Source of the DNA: Ilex aquifolium
Lineage: Eukaryota; Streptophyta; Magnoliopsida; Aquifoliales; Aquifoliaceae
Assembly: GCA_951799425.1 (NCBI GenBank)
Contig: OX637391.1
Span: forward strand, 14,875,051 to 14,939,050
Length of the DNA stretch: 64,000 nucleotides
Direction of reading: 5' to 3'
How positions within the stretch are numbered: position 1 is the stretch's first letter; each line of letters begins with the position of its first letter. The notes below the pieces were generated by a model. It did not search any database and was not told the DNA's origin. It saw only the letters and a program-made list of their open reading frames with translations. The position numbers and the translations under genes are program-made. Shown in pieces: positions 24,001-33,552 of the stretch.

Positions 24001-24369
24001 TGGAAGAGGATCAACAGCAAAATAGTGCACCGCGGGTTGGTTCCCAAATACAATGGCCCCTTCAAGATAATAAAGAAGGTCATAAACGTTGCCTATTGCT
24101 TGAAGTTGCCCGATCGAGTGAAAATTCACCTAACTTTCGGTGTGAGTTTTCTGAAGCTTTTTCATGAAGACTTGCTAAATGCCAGACGGAAACAAGCCAA
24201 GAGGGCTCCACTTATAATCAGAAAACAGTTTGACATGATGGTCGATAAGATTATGTCTCACATGACCATGGGTCAGAGTAAAAATAATTGTAGAACTGAT
24301 TTCTTAGTGCATTGGAAGGGTGGTTCCGAGACAGACGCGAGTTGGGAAATAGATGTGACTCTTTGGTAG
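21057..24369 (+). pseudogene. Gypsy pol: protease, RT, RNase H, integrase, chromodomain
   Basis: Domains in order: aspartic protease (VDTGATHNCV, about 21117; VILGNEFF, 21319); RT from about 21690 (CIDYRALNKVTIKDKY, PFGLTN, YLDD at about 22138); RNase H (VHIDTSHHAIGG at about 22580; TDN near 22770); integrase (VVVDHFSKY, DTRFTG, HPQTDGQTERVN at about 23620-23650); and a chromodomain (FLVHWKGGSE..ASWE) ending about 24369. The integrase zinc finger is damaged: the usual GHPG reads GNPG (~23165) and the CxxC pair reads CLVF (~23260). Stops at about 21972, 22228, 22865 and 23122, plus frame changes, inactivate it. Confidence 0.85.
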
Positions 24370-24442
24370 TTTGAGAAATAGATTGAGGAGTATTGGGACA
24401 ACCTCTCGACGAAGACGTCGAGCTATTCTGGTGGGGGTAGTT

Positions 24443-25147
24443 TGTTATCCCCTTAGCGGGTTGACACAGCTAGGGCATATGGTTGCCTCGCCAAAGCCGC
24501 CCATGCCTTAGCCAAGTCAGAGTGTGCTTGATGAAGCAACTCCTTGGTGCAAAGTGGTGCACGATCAGTGGGTTGAGGGAAGCCCCATGCATGACTGAGA
24601 AAGATGCATGGGCACGTTGGAAACAAGCAAGCAAAGTAAGTAAGGCTAGCTGATAGGCTCGAATTGTGGGGCATTGCTAGCTTGAAAGACCAAGTTATGG
24701 GTTGGGCATGGCTTGACACGTAGGCAAGACTAATCAAGTGTTATGGGCTCGCAAGGAAGGCATGTGCACATCAAGTGAGGTGGTTCCGAATAGTTAAGGC
24801 ATGTGCACTGTAGATGGTGGCGATTCTAAGAGATTGCTGGCTCGTGTATGGCATGCAGGGCGGTTTTGTGTAGTTGTTGGCATGAGCACACAGCATATAG
24901 AGCAGTTATGGGCAGTTGCTGGCTACGTTAGCCAATAGTTGCAACTGCCTCTGCCATGATTAGCACATTGTGGGAGTGGTAGAGGGACTCAACCATGATC
25001 AGCCGGTTGCAGGAAGCTTTATGGGCGAATCTGACTAGTGTCTTGCATTGTTAGGCGGTTGAGCTTGTAACTGCCACTTTATATGCTATTTATAGGCATG
25101 CTAGAGTTTGCAGTGAAACCAAGAGACTTTGGACAACAGACCCTTAG
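24443..25147 (+). repeat. Truncated 3' LTR
   Basis: Begins TGTTATCCCCTTAGCGGG directly after the purine-rich GTGGGGGTAG (24431-24440), the likely polypurine tract. It ends abruptly at CAGACCCTTAG, losing the U5-equivalent end seen at 19735-19908. Confidence 0.8.
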
Positions 25148-26914
25148 GGCTCATTGAATGTGAAACCTTATAATTAATGGAAAACAATTGTGAAATTTCT
25201 TAAAATCTGATTCTTAATGTTAAATACATTCGTTTTCCATTAATTATAGCGAATTACTTAATTTCTCAGTCAAATTAGGGTTTACTCTTTTCTATTTTGG
25301 GGATTTATTAAATAAAAATAAAATTTAAATAGTTGAAATTAATACCGTTGGAGATGACCCAATGAAGCTGAAGTAAAGCTTCCCAAAGATTCCGGCGAAG
25401 TAGCACAAAGATTCTAGCAAAAAGCTTCCAAAATACCATAGAAAAACTAAATCAGCACACTTTCTCCTTCATTCTCCATATAAACGATCTCAAATATAAG
25501 AACACCAATATTTTATGCTTCTATAAATATGGTGAATCCAAGATTTGAATTGAAATTCCTAATTTTTTTAAATTCAAAAATTTTAGGAATTTTTCCGGTT
25601 GAATGTTGAGTTTGGAAATTGACATTAATGTCTTCTTGGTAATTGATGCCTAACAAGCCGGCGATGCTTTTGTTTCCCAAAACCGGAGGTCTCTTCGTCT
25701 TTCTCATATTCGAGGAGTTTTATGTCTTTTTGTTAGCAGATGGACTTTTGTCCAAATTATTTTAAAAAATAGACTTTTATCCTATTAAGTCCTTATAGAG
25801 GTACCGGTCTCCCTAAGCCCCAATTTATTTGAATAGATTTAAATTTCATAGGGCTTTTTTTTTTTAATCTAAATTTTTTTAATTTTGACTAACTATACAC
25901 CTAAAAATTATGAAGCCTTCTTCAAATATAAAGCTTAGAGACCAAGTTTTGTCGGCCTTATGATTGGGCCCCCTGTGCAGCGCAATGGTGCTGTCATCCG
26001 TTGAGCCCTTGAACTGGTCATCGGTCATTGGAATTCGGATAAGTGGGACCCGTGGGTACATAATGTGTGCACACGCACATGTGCTGTGAGGAACGGGAAT
26101 GGGAGTGAGGCGGAGGGATTAGAGATGGGGGTTGGCTTATTAGAGACGTAATTAAGAAAATAATTAGCAATAATATTAACATTTGCCTTGCCCTTTTTAA
26201 TGAAGTTTGGAACGACCCAACTACTAAAACTGTTAGAAATCCATGTTAGCTTGTCGGGCAAAAGTTTAAAAAAGTACAGAAGAATCACATGAGTTAGGGA
26301 CACAACAACGGAACTTTCGAAAAAGGAATAAAAAGAAGGCTTCTAAATTGGGGAAAGTGTATGCGTATGCGTGTAGATTATTGCTATCTAATCATGTTTT
26401 ATATTCCTTTTGAGATTCAAAATCTCCACAACCAACAAGGTTGGCACGGCTGTAAACGTGTGGGACAATGTTTCATGAGTTTCTTAATAATCACTTTTTA
26501 AACATCAGCTGGTTTGTTGAATGTTGTACTATTATCGTATCGAGTGTTATTTAACTTTTATTTGATTCATTTAATCAAACCCAACTTTGATCCATTAACT
26601 AAAGTGCACTAATATTCTATTTCTAGAAGAATTCGTTTAATACCTAACTAAAATATAAAAAAAATATATTTTTTCTGTACAGTATTACCTAAACAAATTT
26701 GTCACGAAAAAAAACTTATTCGTGTTTGATTGAGACTAACCTATAAGATTACTAGATCTCGTGTTAGAAATTTGTCAATTTTAATTTATCTATTTCGTGT
26801 CAGACTCATATCGTGTCAAAAATTGTTGTTGTTGACCCCCTAAGTTGCTTAATTCAAGTTTCAAATTCATTGATTTTTACTCTTGCGAAAGTAGAATAGG
26901 GATTGTTGAGGCAT
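25148..26914. other. Non-repetitive AT-rich flank, no gene supported
   Basis: The sequence becomes low-copy in character here. A small foldback, ATAATTAATGGAAAAC at 25170-25185 against GTTTTCCATTAATTAT at 25232-25247, marks a probable MITE remnant. An open frame on the minus strand at 25513-25707 begins MRKTKRPPVLG and has an ATG but matches no family I recognise. I would not call it a gene. Confidence 0.4.
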
Positions 26915-27525
26915 TTCTAATGTTGACTTAAGCTCAAGTTTGGGTAAAAAAAATGAGTAAAAAGTTTGATTTGATGTAGACCTCTCTAATAAACAAAATT
27001 AAATTTATATTCAAATCTTTTTTAAAAATTCTCATATGATCCAAGAGCTCACTTCTTAAAAAAAAATTCTCCAGACATTTTTTTCTTTTCTCTATTTCTT
27101 TCGCTGCAAAACCTCTTTCCCTCTCATTTCCCTCTATTGCCAAGGTCTGTCGTGTGGAGGTGATGGGACAGGGAGGAGCAAATATGGAGGCTGACGTGGT
27201 TTCTTTTTTCACAGACGGTAGAGAAGGTCTATTTTGGCTCAAAAAAATTTAAGTAAAGGATTAATGTTACCTCAATTTGGGTCAAGAAAAAAAATTATTT
27301 TTATTAGATATTAGGGATAACTCGTGCCTGAAAATACAGTGCAATATGGATAATTTTGAGAATATTAATGGTCATTGGATTAATCTATTTGAGACCGTCG
27401 GATGATTTTATTGAAACGTGTTCTATTTTATATTATAGATAATAAATTTGACTCAAAGATCAGAAAGAGTTTTTGAGACTTTTTTACCCAAATTTAAGTT
27501 TGAGTTTGAGTTTGAGTTAGAACAA
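26915..27525. mobile_element. Probable MITE relic with degenerate inverted termini
   Basis: AATGTTGACTTAAGCTCAAG then TTTGGGTAAAAAAAATGAG at 26919-26960 is mirrored by the reverse complement of 27470-27525 (AACATTGTTCTAACTCAAAC, then TTTGGGTAAAAAAGTCTC). A further partial copy of the terminus occurs at 27262-27295. No clear target duplication was found. The inner open frame on the minus strand (26934-27242) is low-complexity and not a gene. Confidence 0.4.
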
Positions 27526-28475
27526 TGTTATTTGGTACTAAAAATTGACCTCATTTATTGACTTGATGATGTGGTTTCATTGAAATCATTGGATGAAAAA
27601 CAAATTTCAATGTTTGATGTCCACAATCAATCTAAAGACTATAATGAATCAGGTCATCTTCACTTCTTATTCAAAGAGTAATGAGGTTGTTGGTACCTTA
27701 CAACAACCTCATCTTTGTTAACTAGTTTGGTACCTTACGACCTTATTTTTTTAACGAATAATTTACGATTGTTAGCTCAATAATTATATGATTGTATTAG
27801 AGAATGACCCTTTATTTAGGAAAAATAGAATAGACATAGAAGATGTATAAATAGGGTCAACCACCAAAAGTCAACTTTTAGATTTCAATTTCGAGGCATA
27901 ATATCAAACTCCCAAACAAAGTGTTAACTTTAATTATTCACAATTAACCATTTGAGCCAGAGTTATTAAGTTTTTTTTTTGGCACTTATGACATTTAATA
28001 AGCTGGGCCACACTCTTTTGGTTGCCATTGCACACGGTCTCACGAGAAGTAAAGCAGTTCACATACTCAAATTTTGGACCACATATGTAAATTCCACAAA
28101 CATACAAAGACTTTTATCAAACTTATAGACCATGTTATAGAAACAAGACCGGTCGTACGCGTGGGTCCACACTCGTACATTAAAGGCTAGTCAACTAGAA
28201 ATAAAAAAGGACAAGTTAACACAGGTTCCAAAGACAACACTAGGGCAATGTTTGGATAATCAACACGGAGATTGATTGATTTTAAAAAATGGTAATACTA
28301 TTTAGACCTAAAAAATTAATATAATTTGTTGACTTAATGATGTTATTTCATTAAAATCATTGAATTAACACCAAGTTTCAATATTTGATGGGGCTCACAG
28401 TCAATCCAAATGTTATAGTGAATTAAGTCAGCAAATTAGGTCAGTAAATTAAGTCTCAATAACATTGTTCTTTAC
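27519..28475. repeat. Two diverged copies of a small MITE family
   Basis: 27519-27720 and 28287-28475 align through TTGACTTRATGATGT, TTTCATTRAAATCATTG, TTTCAATRTTTGATG and a CACARTCAATC block. The second copy has inverted ends, AATACTATTTAGACCTAA against AATGTTATTGAGACTTAA. Target duplications are not visible. Between the copies (27721-28286) I see no gene. Confidence 0.45.
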
Positions 28476-28910
28476 AAAAACTCTTCAAATTCAATTTAAT
28501 TTTTAGTAGATGACATAAATATATGTGTAGTTCATAAATTCATATCAAATCATATTATTCAATTTATTAAAATATTCATTATTACGTGAAATTTTTTTTT
28601 TTTTTTATAAAATAATCTTTTTCTCTTCAAATTCAATATTTCACTTTTAAAACTCACTCCCTCCATAGATTTCATCAAACTCCCATACTTAACTTTTAAT
28701 GCAATATTCATGGTAGGTAAGGAGCATGCCAGAATTCATTTTCCTTATATATCTCGAATCTCAAGTCTTGAAACAATCATGAGTTTATAATGTGTGTTAG
28801 ACTATTTTCACAAAATTCAATCTTTTTTATTCTCATCTAAACTTATATACCAAACATGCCCCAGATGTCATATTCAAAACCTCACAGTTTTGATGGAGCC
28901 ATACAATAAA

Positions 28911-29829
28911 GGGAAAATTTCAACCACACCCCCTCTAGTTTATCATATCTTCAAGGACACCCCCTCTAGTTTTTAAATCTTCAGTGACACCTCTTCTAGT
29001 TTATATTTAAATATCACTAACACCCCCTACCATTAAACTATCATTTCTAACAAAAAAAAATAATCTAAAATACCAAAAATGCCCCTACATAAATCTCAAG
29101 TAATTTTTCTACATAAAATTTTATTAAAATTCGAGCCGATTAAAATTTATTTTTCTACATATTAAAATTTGAACCAATTAAAATTCGATTGAAGTTGAAT
29201 AAATTTTATTTTTTACATATTAAAATTTGAGTCGATTTGAACTCTACCCGAGTTGTTAGCGCCGATTAAAATTCGCTTTCGAGTCGATCAAAATTTATAT
29301 TTTTTTACTTATTAAAATTCGTGTCAATTAAAATTCGATTTATTAAAATTGAAGTCAATTAAAATTTATATTTTTTATGTATTAAAATTTGGATTGATTA
29401 AAATTAAATACGAGTTGATTAAAATTTAATTTGAGTCGATTAAAAATAATTTTTAATTGGCTCAAATAGAATTTTAATTAGCCCAAATTTTAATATGTAA
29501 AAAATATAAATTTTTTTTGGCTCAAATTTGAATATGTACAAAAATAAATTTTAATTAGTTTGAATCCAATTTTAATACGTAAAAAAAATAAGAAAACAGA
29601 GGGGGTCTCATTGAAGATATGCTTATCTAGAGGGGGTCTCATTGAAGATATGCTTATCTAGAGGGGGTGTGAATGAAGTTTGTGCTCAAATATATCATGG
29701 GCAATTTAATAAAATTACATTATAATTAATATTTTTAATCTGACAGGAGGTGTCATTGAAGATTTAAAAACTAGAAGGGGTGTCCTTGAATATATGATAA
29801 ACTAGAGGGGGTGTGGTTGAAATTTTCCC
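28911..29829. mobile_element. Mutator-like (MULE) non-autonomous element, ~90-bp TIRs, 9-bp TSD
   Basis: The 919-bp element begins GGGAAAATTTCAACCACACC and ends with its reverse complement. The inverted repeats run about 90 bp with only a few differences. It is flanked by the 9-bp direct repeat tacaataaa at 28902-28910 and 29830-29838. Long TIRs with a 9-bp duplication are the Mutator signature. The centre is AT-rich and non-coding, built from ATTAAAATTTGAGTCGATT-like phrases. A 31-bp direct duplication at about 29597-29660 (AGAGGGGGTCTCATTGAAG...) repeats part of the TIR. No transposase. Confidence 0.9.
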
Positions 29830-29838
29830 TACAATAAA

Positions 29839-30799
29839 AATCGCCCAACTTACTCAAAAAAATCCCATCTATCAGATTAGACTTTAAATGAATAGTAAAC
29901 TTGTCGTTTTGTATTCAATTAACGTTAGTAAACCCAATTATTCTAATTAATTTTTGTGAATAAAAGGTAATCACGGGTACCCAAAAATTTTAGTCAGTAA
30001 AAACAGATCCAAAATAATCTTTGATTTGGAGAAGTTTCTCATTAAAAAAACAAAAACAAAAGTGAATCAAAAAGACTGGCGAATGGCGATTGGTAATCCC
30101 AACAAACTCCGCGTGAAGACTGGCTTAAAGATATCGTAAAGAGCATACTTTTCTTGTCCAGCACTCCACGCCAGTCACAATTTCGTGAACCACCCAAAGT
30201 ACAAATCCCGCGCAAAGTCAGTATTCGTAATAAATGTCAACTGTTAAAATTAAAGGCCAATAAAATAACACTTTGTATGACAAAAGATCTTCAAATTCTC
30301 AATTTATACCATGAAGAATTAAAATTTTTACATTGTAACCTCAATCAAATAAAGAAGTAGAAATACAACAGATAAATTTGTAGGACAAGGCTACAAATAT
30401 TTGGTTTTTGAACGTATTCCTAACTTTTTATCCGATTGAGAGTATAATTAGAAAATTTTAATCTTTTAAAGTGTAAATTACAAATTTAGAGATCTTTTAG
30501 GGTTCAAAGTATGATTTACCCTAAAATTAAAAGGCAATTATAAAACGAACCATACTGACATTTCCCCAATTTCACCACCATTTTGCTTCTTCCACTTACA
30601 ATCCTAACAAAAGCAGTAGTTGACATTGCAATTGTCTCCGAAATCAATTTGGCAGTATGAATTTCAAAACTAGGTTAACAAATAGTTGAAAACTAATTTT
30701 GCAGGATTCAATTCCATACTGCCAAATATAACTCCAGAGAAGCATAACTTATGTACATATTCGCCCTAATCTACAGTAAATATTGAAGAAAAACTACAA
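29839..30799. other. Intergenic sequence, 3' flank of the EF-hand gene
   Basis: AT-rich with no convincing ORF, repeat or RNA gene. The short plus-strand open frame at 30154-30360 has no family features. The part just before 30800 is the transcribed 3' side of the EF-hand gene. I see no exact AATAAA on the minus strand there. Confidence 0.4.
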
Positions 30800-31270
30800 T
30801 TAAGACCTGTTCATCATCTTCTTAAACTCCTCGAAATTAACGTTACCGTCACCATCGACGTCAACGGAGCTGATCATCTTCCGGCAATCCTTCAACGAGC
30901 AGTGCTCGCCCAAGCTCTTCAACACCGAGTGTAACTCAGTCGCGGAGATGAAGCCGTTCTTGTCCTTATCATACAAGTCAAAAGCGTCGCGAAGCTCCTT
31001 GTTGTTACCGTCCGCATCCGATCCTGCACTGTGGAACTCGGTGAATTCTTTCAGGTCAATGAAGCCGTCTCCGTCGGTGTCAATCTCGGTCATTGTGCGT
31101 TGGAGCTCGTCTGGTGGCGTCTTGGAGCCCAGGGCATCGAGTATTGCGCCGAGCTCGGTTAGTGAGATTTTTCCGTCGCCATTGGCGTCGAACTTTTTGA
31201 AAACTTTCTCTACATCACTCATGTCTCCTAATGAACAGGACTGATCAGGGTTAGTCGCACCGTTTGACAT
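30800..31270 (-). CDS. CML27: Calmodulin-like protein, four EF-hands (CML25/26/27 group)
   Basis: A 156-residue intronless calcium sensor expected in cytosol or nucleus. It binds Ca2+ and then contacts target proteins. Four 12-residue EF-hand loops are complete: residues 28-39 (DANGDGKISLTE), 64-75 (DTDGDGFIDLKE), 101-112 (DKDKNGFISATE) and 137-148 (DVDGDGNVNFEE). All have Asp at loop position 1, Gly at 6 and Glu at 12, so all four sites should bind. The 20-residue N-terminal extension and the phrases DAFDLYDKDKNG and DGDGNVNFEEFKKMM are typical of the plant CML25/26/27 group rather than calmodulin itself. There is no signal peptide or membrane segment. The ATG at 31270 is the first in frame after a CT-rich leader. 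The gene is flanked by small DNA transposons and appears intact. The exact orthologue number is an inference. Confidence 0.93.
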   Translation of the reverse strand: MSNGATNPDQSCSLGDMSDVEKVFKKFDANGDGKISLTELGAILDALGSKTPPDELQRTMTEIDTDGDGFIDLKEFTEFHSAGSDADGNNKELRDAFDLYDKDKNGFISATELHSVLKSLGEHCSLKDCRKMISSVDVDGDGNVNFEEFKKMMNRS

Positions 31271-31470
31271 TGCAGAGAGTAGAACACTGCGTTTTCAAGT
31301 ACAGCAAATATAGAAGACGCTATATACACTGAGAGAGAGAGAGAGAGAGAGAGAGCAAACAGCAGACTAAGCAGTAAAGCTAGGATTATGTTGAGAGAAG
31401 GTCAAATATAAGGGAAGGTTTACGCGGTTGGGACGCGTAGAGCGAGGTTTATTTTTTTGGGGACGCGGAT
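31271..31470 (-). promoter_or_regulatory. Promoter and CT-rich leader of the EF-hand gene with three CGCG boxes
   Basis: Reading upstream from the ATG: a leader with TATATAG near 31318-31325 and a (CT)n tract at 31331-31354 (GA on the plus strand), then a TATA-like TTATATTT at 31404-31411. Three CGCG-box hexamers (ACGCGG or ACGCGT) follow at 31422-31427, 31433-31438 and 31463-31468. CGCG boxes are binding sites of CAMTA factors, which are themselves bound by calmodulin. The TATA at 31404-31411 is preferred because the CT tract then falls in the 5' UTR, as is common in plants. The TSS is inferred. Confidence 0.6.
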
Positions 31471-32542
31471 TCTAGAAGAGAAGTGATCAGGTGTGTTGAT
31501 GTTCACATCAGGCTGTGATGTGGCGTGACTTTGTTTTGCACGTTTTGAAATAGAGAAAAATAATTTGTGTGGCATCTAATTTGTGTTATGATGAAAAATA
31601 AAATTGGGTATCATATACAAATTTTTAAATTTATTTATAATAAAAAAAATTTATAAATTTTTAAGTCAGATTATAACAATTAAGTTATAATATTTTGGAA
31701 TTTATTTACACCTACGTATTGGCACCAAGGTAAACCTCAAAAATTATAAATGATCCATAAAATTAATAAATAATTTTCAAAAATTATAAATAATTTTTAA
31801 TATGTATTATGGTACGGTTCAAAAAAAAAATTTTAGCATTATAATCTTCTCCGTTATGTAAAAATATAGCAAAGAAGTATGAATGAGATTTTTGTGTGTA
31901 TAAATTGTGTGCATAACGTACTTAGTAAATTTATATTGTATTTATTAAATTCATATCAATATATTTGTGTAATAAAATTTAATACTTTCATTCAATTATT
32001 ACCTTGGACAAACTAATTGGCCACAAGGTAATAATTGAGTGAAAATTGGCCAATGGTTTTTAAAATTATCACGGACCTACTAATTGGAAAATTTGATACT
32101 ATCAAATTGGCCAATGATATTTACAATTATTCTAATTATACGCGGTGGAGTAAAGGAAAGGGTTTCGTATAAGGGCGTGGCTTGTGATGAAGACTTATAC
32201 CTGTCATGGCGTGTGTTCGGTAAAAGGGATAACCGTCAGTGGGGGTCATGATGCCTAGTGGATAAAATTTTGAATATTTTTTCGTGATTAAAAAATATTC
32301 ATTGTAATAATGATATTTCGTTAATATTACTATATAATATCACTAATTAATAATATTTAAATAATTAAAAAGTCTTACATAAATCAATAATTATCGATCC
32401 ATGTAAAATAATAACTACACACTTTTCTAATAGGAAAAAAAAGATCAAATGACATGACGACTAACGTAGAAACTAATTAGGTAAGATTATTTCGCTTCTT
32501 TTCTTGATTTACACAATATGAGTATTCAATCATGAAGAGTAT
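31471..32542. other. Intergenic AT-rich sequence
   Basis: No ORF, RNA gene or recognisable element. Runs of A/T and short direct repeats (AATAATTTTCAAAAATTATAA, near 31770) are the only structure seen. Confidence 0.4.
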
Positions 32543-32550
32543 TTGCATTA

Positions 32551-32734
32551 ACAGTAATGTTATATTGGCCAAATTTTGGGATCAAATTAAGAGCCCAAAT
32601 TACATGACAGTTGACTTGAGCTTCTTTATTTGATGTCATGTCATTTGGGCCCCAATAAAGACATCAAATAATATGATGTCATGTCATTTGGGCTCTTAAT
32701 TTGATCCTAAAATTTGGCCAGCATAATATTATTG
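32551..32734. mobile_element. Foldback MITE, 184 bp, 8-bp TSD (hAT-type)
   Basis: The two halves are inverted copies: GGCCAAATTTTGGGATCAAA then TTAAGAGCCCAAAT on the left matches the reverse complement of the right end almost base for base. Termini are (A)CAGTAATGTTAT and CAATAATATTAT. The 8-bp direct repeat ttgcatta flanks it at 32543-32550 and 32735-32742. Together these support insertion as a hAT-related MITE. Non-coding. Confidence 0.8.
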
Positions 32735-32742
32735 TTGCATTA

Positions 32743-33396
32743 ATTCACTTCTTTCCTTGATTTGCTCGAAGAGTAGACTCTCCACGTCAATTGCTATGTC
32801 ATTTGGTCATTCTTTTTTATCACTAATTTTGGTAAGTATAACAGTACTGTAACTAATTAGATCTAGTTATGTTATCTAAGTGGAGTTCACTTTATTTATT
32901 TAGAATTTTATTATTAATTGATAATACCATGTCATCAATATTAATATGATATCACCGTTATATTGAATATTTTCTCGTGATATAGGTACATAGTTAATGA
33001 AAAGTACCAAATAATTAACTTGTGCGACATATAAATTAATATTTAAAAATAAAAACTGATGAAATGATAGGTGATAGTTATTTATTTAAAATGTATATTG
33101 TTTTATTAGTGCTTTGCATTTTTTATTAATAATATAAGTTTTTTATTTATTTTTCCGTACTTATAAGTAAGGCCCAATTGAATGATAAGTTGTTATTCAG
33201 TGTTCTAATTGTAATATCTTCTAAATTTACAGATACACGACGGGCGACCCAACACGGCCCCTTTTTCTACGCGTCCTTAAAGAGGTAACTCTACACGATT
33301 GATTACGTGTGCTTTTTTGATTGGTTCCTCGTCAAGTTTCGTGGTGTCATCTGGATGACGTTTAGGGCCGCCACCAATGGTTAATTACAAAACAAT
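32743..33396. other. Intergenic sequence left of element B
   Basis: AT-rich with no gene. It ends in the 5-bp target duplication of element B. The same locus continues at 53262. Confidence 0.45.
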
Positions 33397-33552
33397 GTTA
33401 GTGATGGTGCTCGGAAATATTAGTCCAAGTTCAGAATCGAGGCTAGTTGGTCAAGAGAAGATGCAGAGTAAAGATATGGACTAGAAATGGATAAGACAGT
33501 GAGAGGAAAATTAGAGCACAGTGTAAATGGTTCACTTTAACTAGAGGACTAA

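Larger units (their letters stand above)
18999..25147 (+). mobile_element. Chromodomain Ty3/Gypsy retrotransposon, decayed, 3' LTR truncated
   Basis: Structure: 5' LTR 18999-19908 (TGTTACCCCC...ATGACA), PBS at 19911, gag, protease, RT, RNase H, integrase, chromodomain, polypurine tract before 24443, and a 3' LTR that begins at 24443 with TGTTATCCCC. The 3' LTR stops at 25147 (CAGACCCTTAG), where the 5' LTR continues for a further ~165-170 bp, so its end is deleted. A C-terminal chromodomain and tRNA-Met-type PBS place it among chromoviruses. Galadriel is my best guess but is not certain. Many stops and frame changes make it non-functional. Confidence 0.85.

Noticed and set aside
25513..25707. 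64-codon minus-strand frame starting MRKTKRPPVLG
   Set aside because: It has an ATG but no recognisable domain, no clear promoter, and an AT-rich low-complexity end. Chance or a fragment is more likely.
30948..31244. 98-codon plus-strand frame opposite the EF-hand gene
   Set aside because: It mirrors the four-EF-hand coding sequence, has no motif of its own, and the minus-strand protein is unmistakable.
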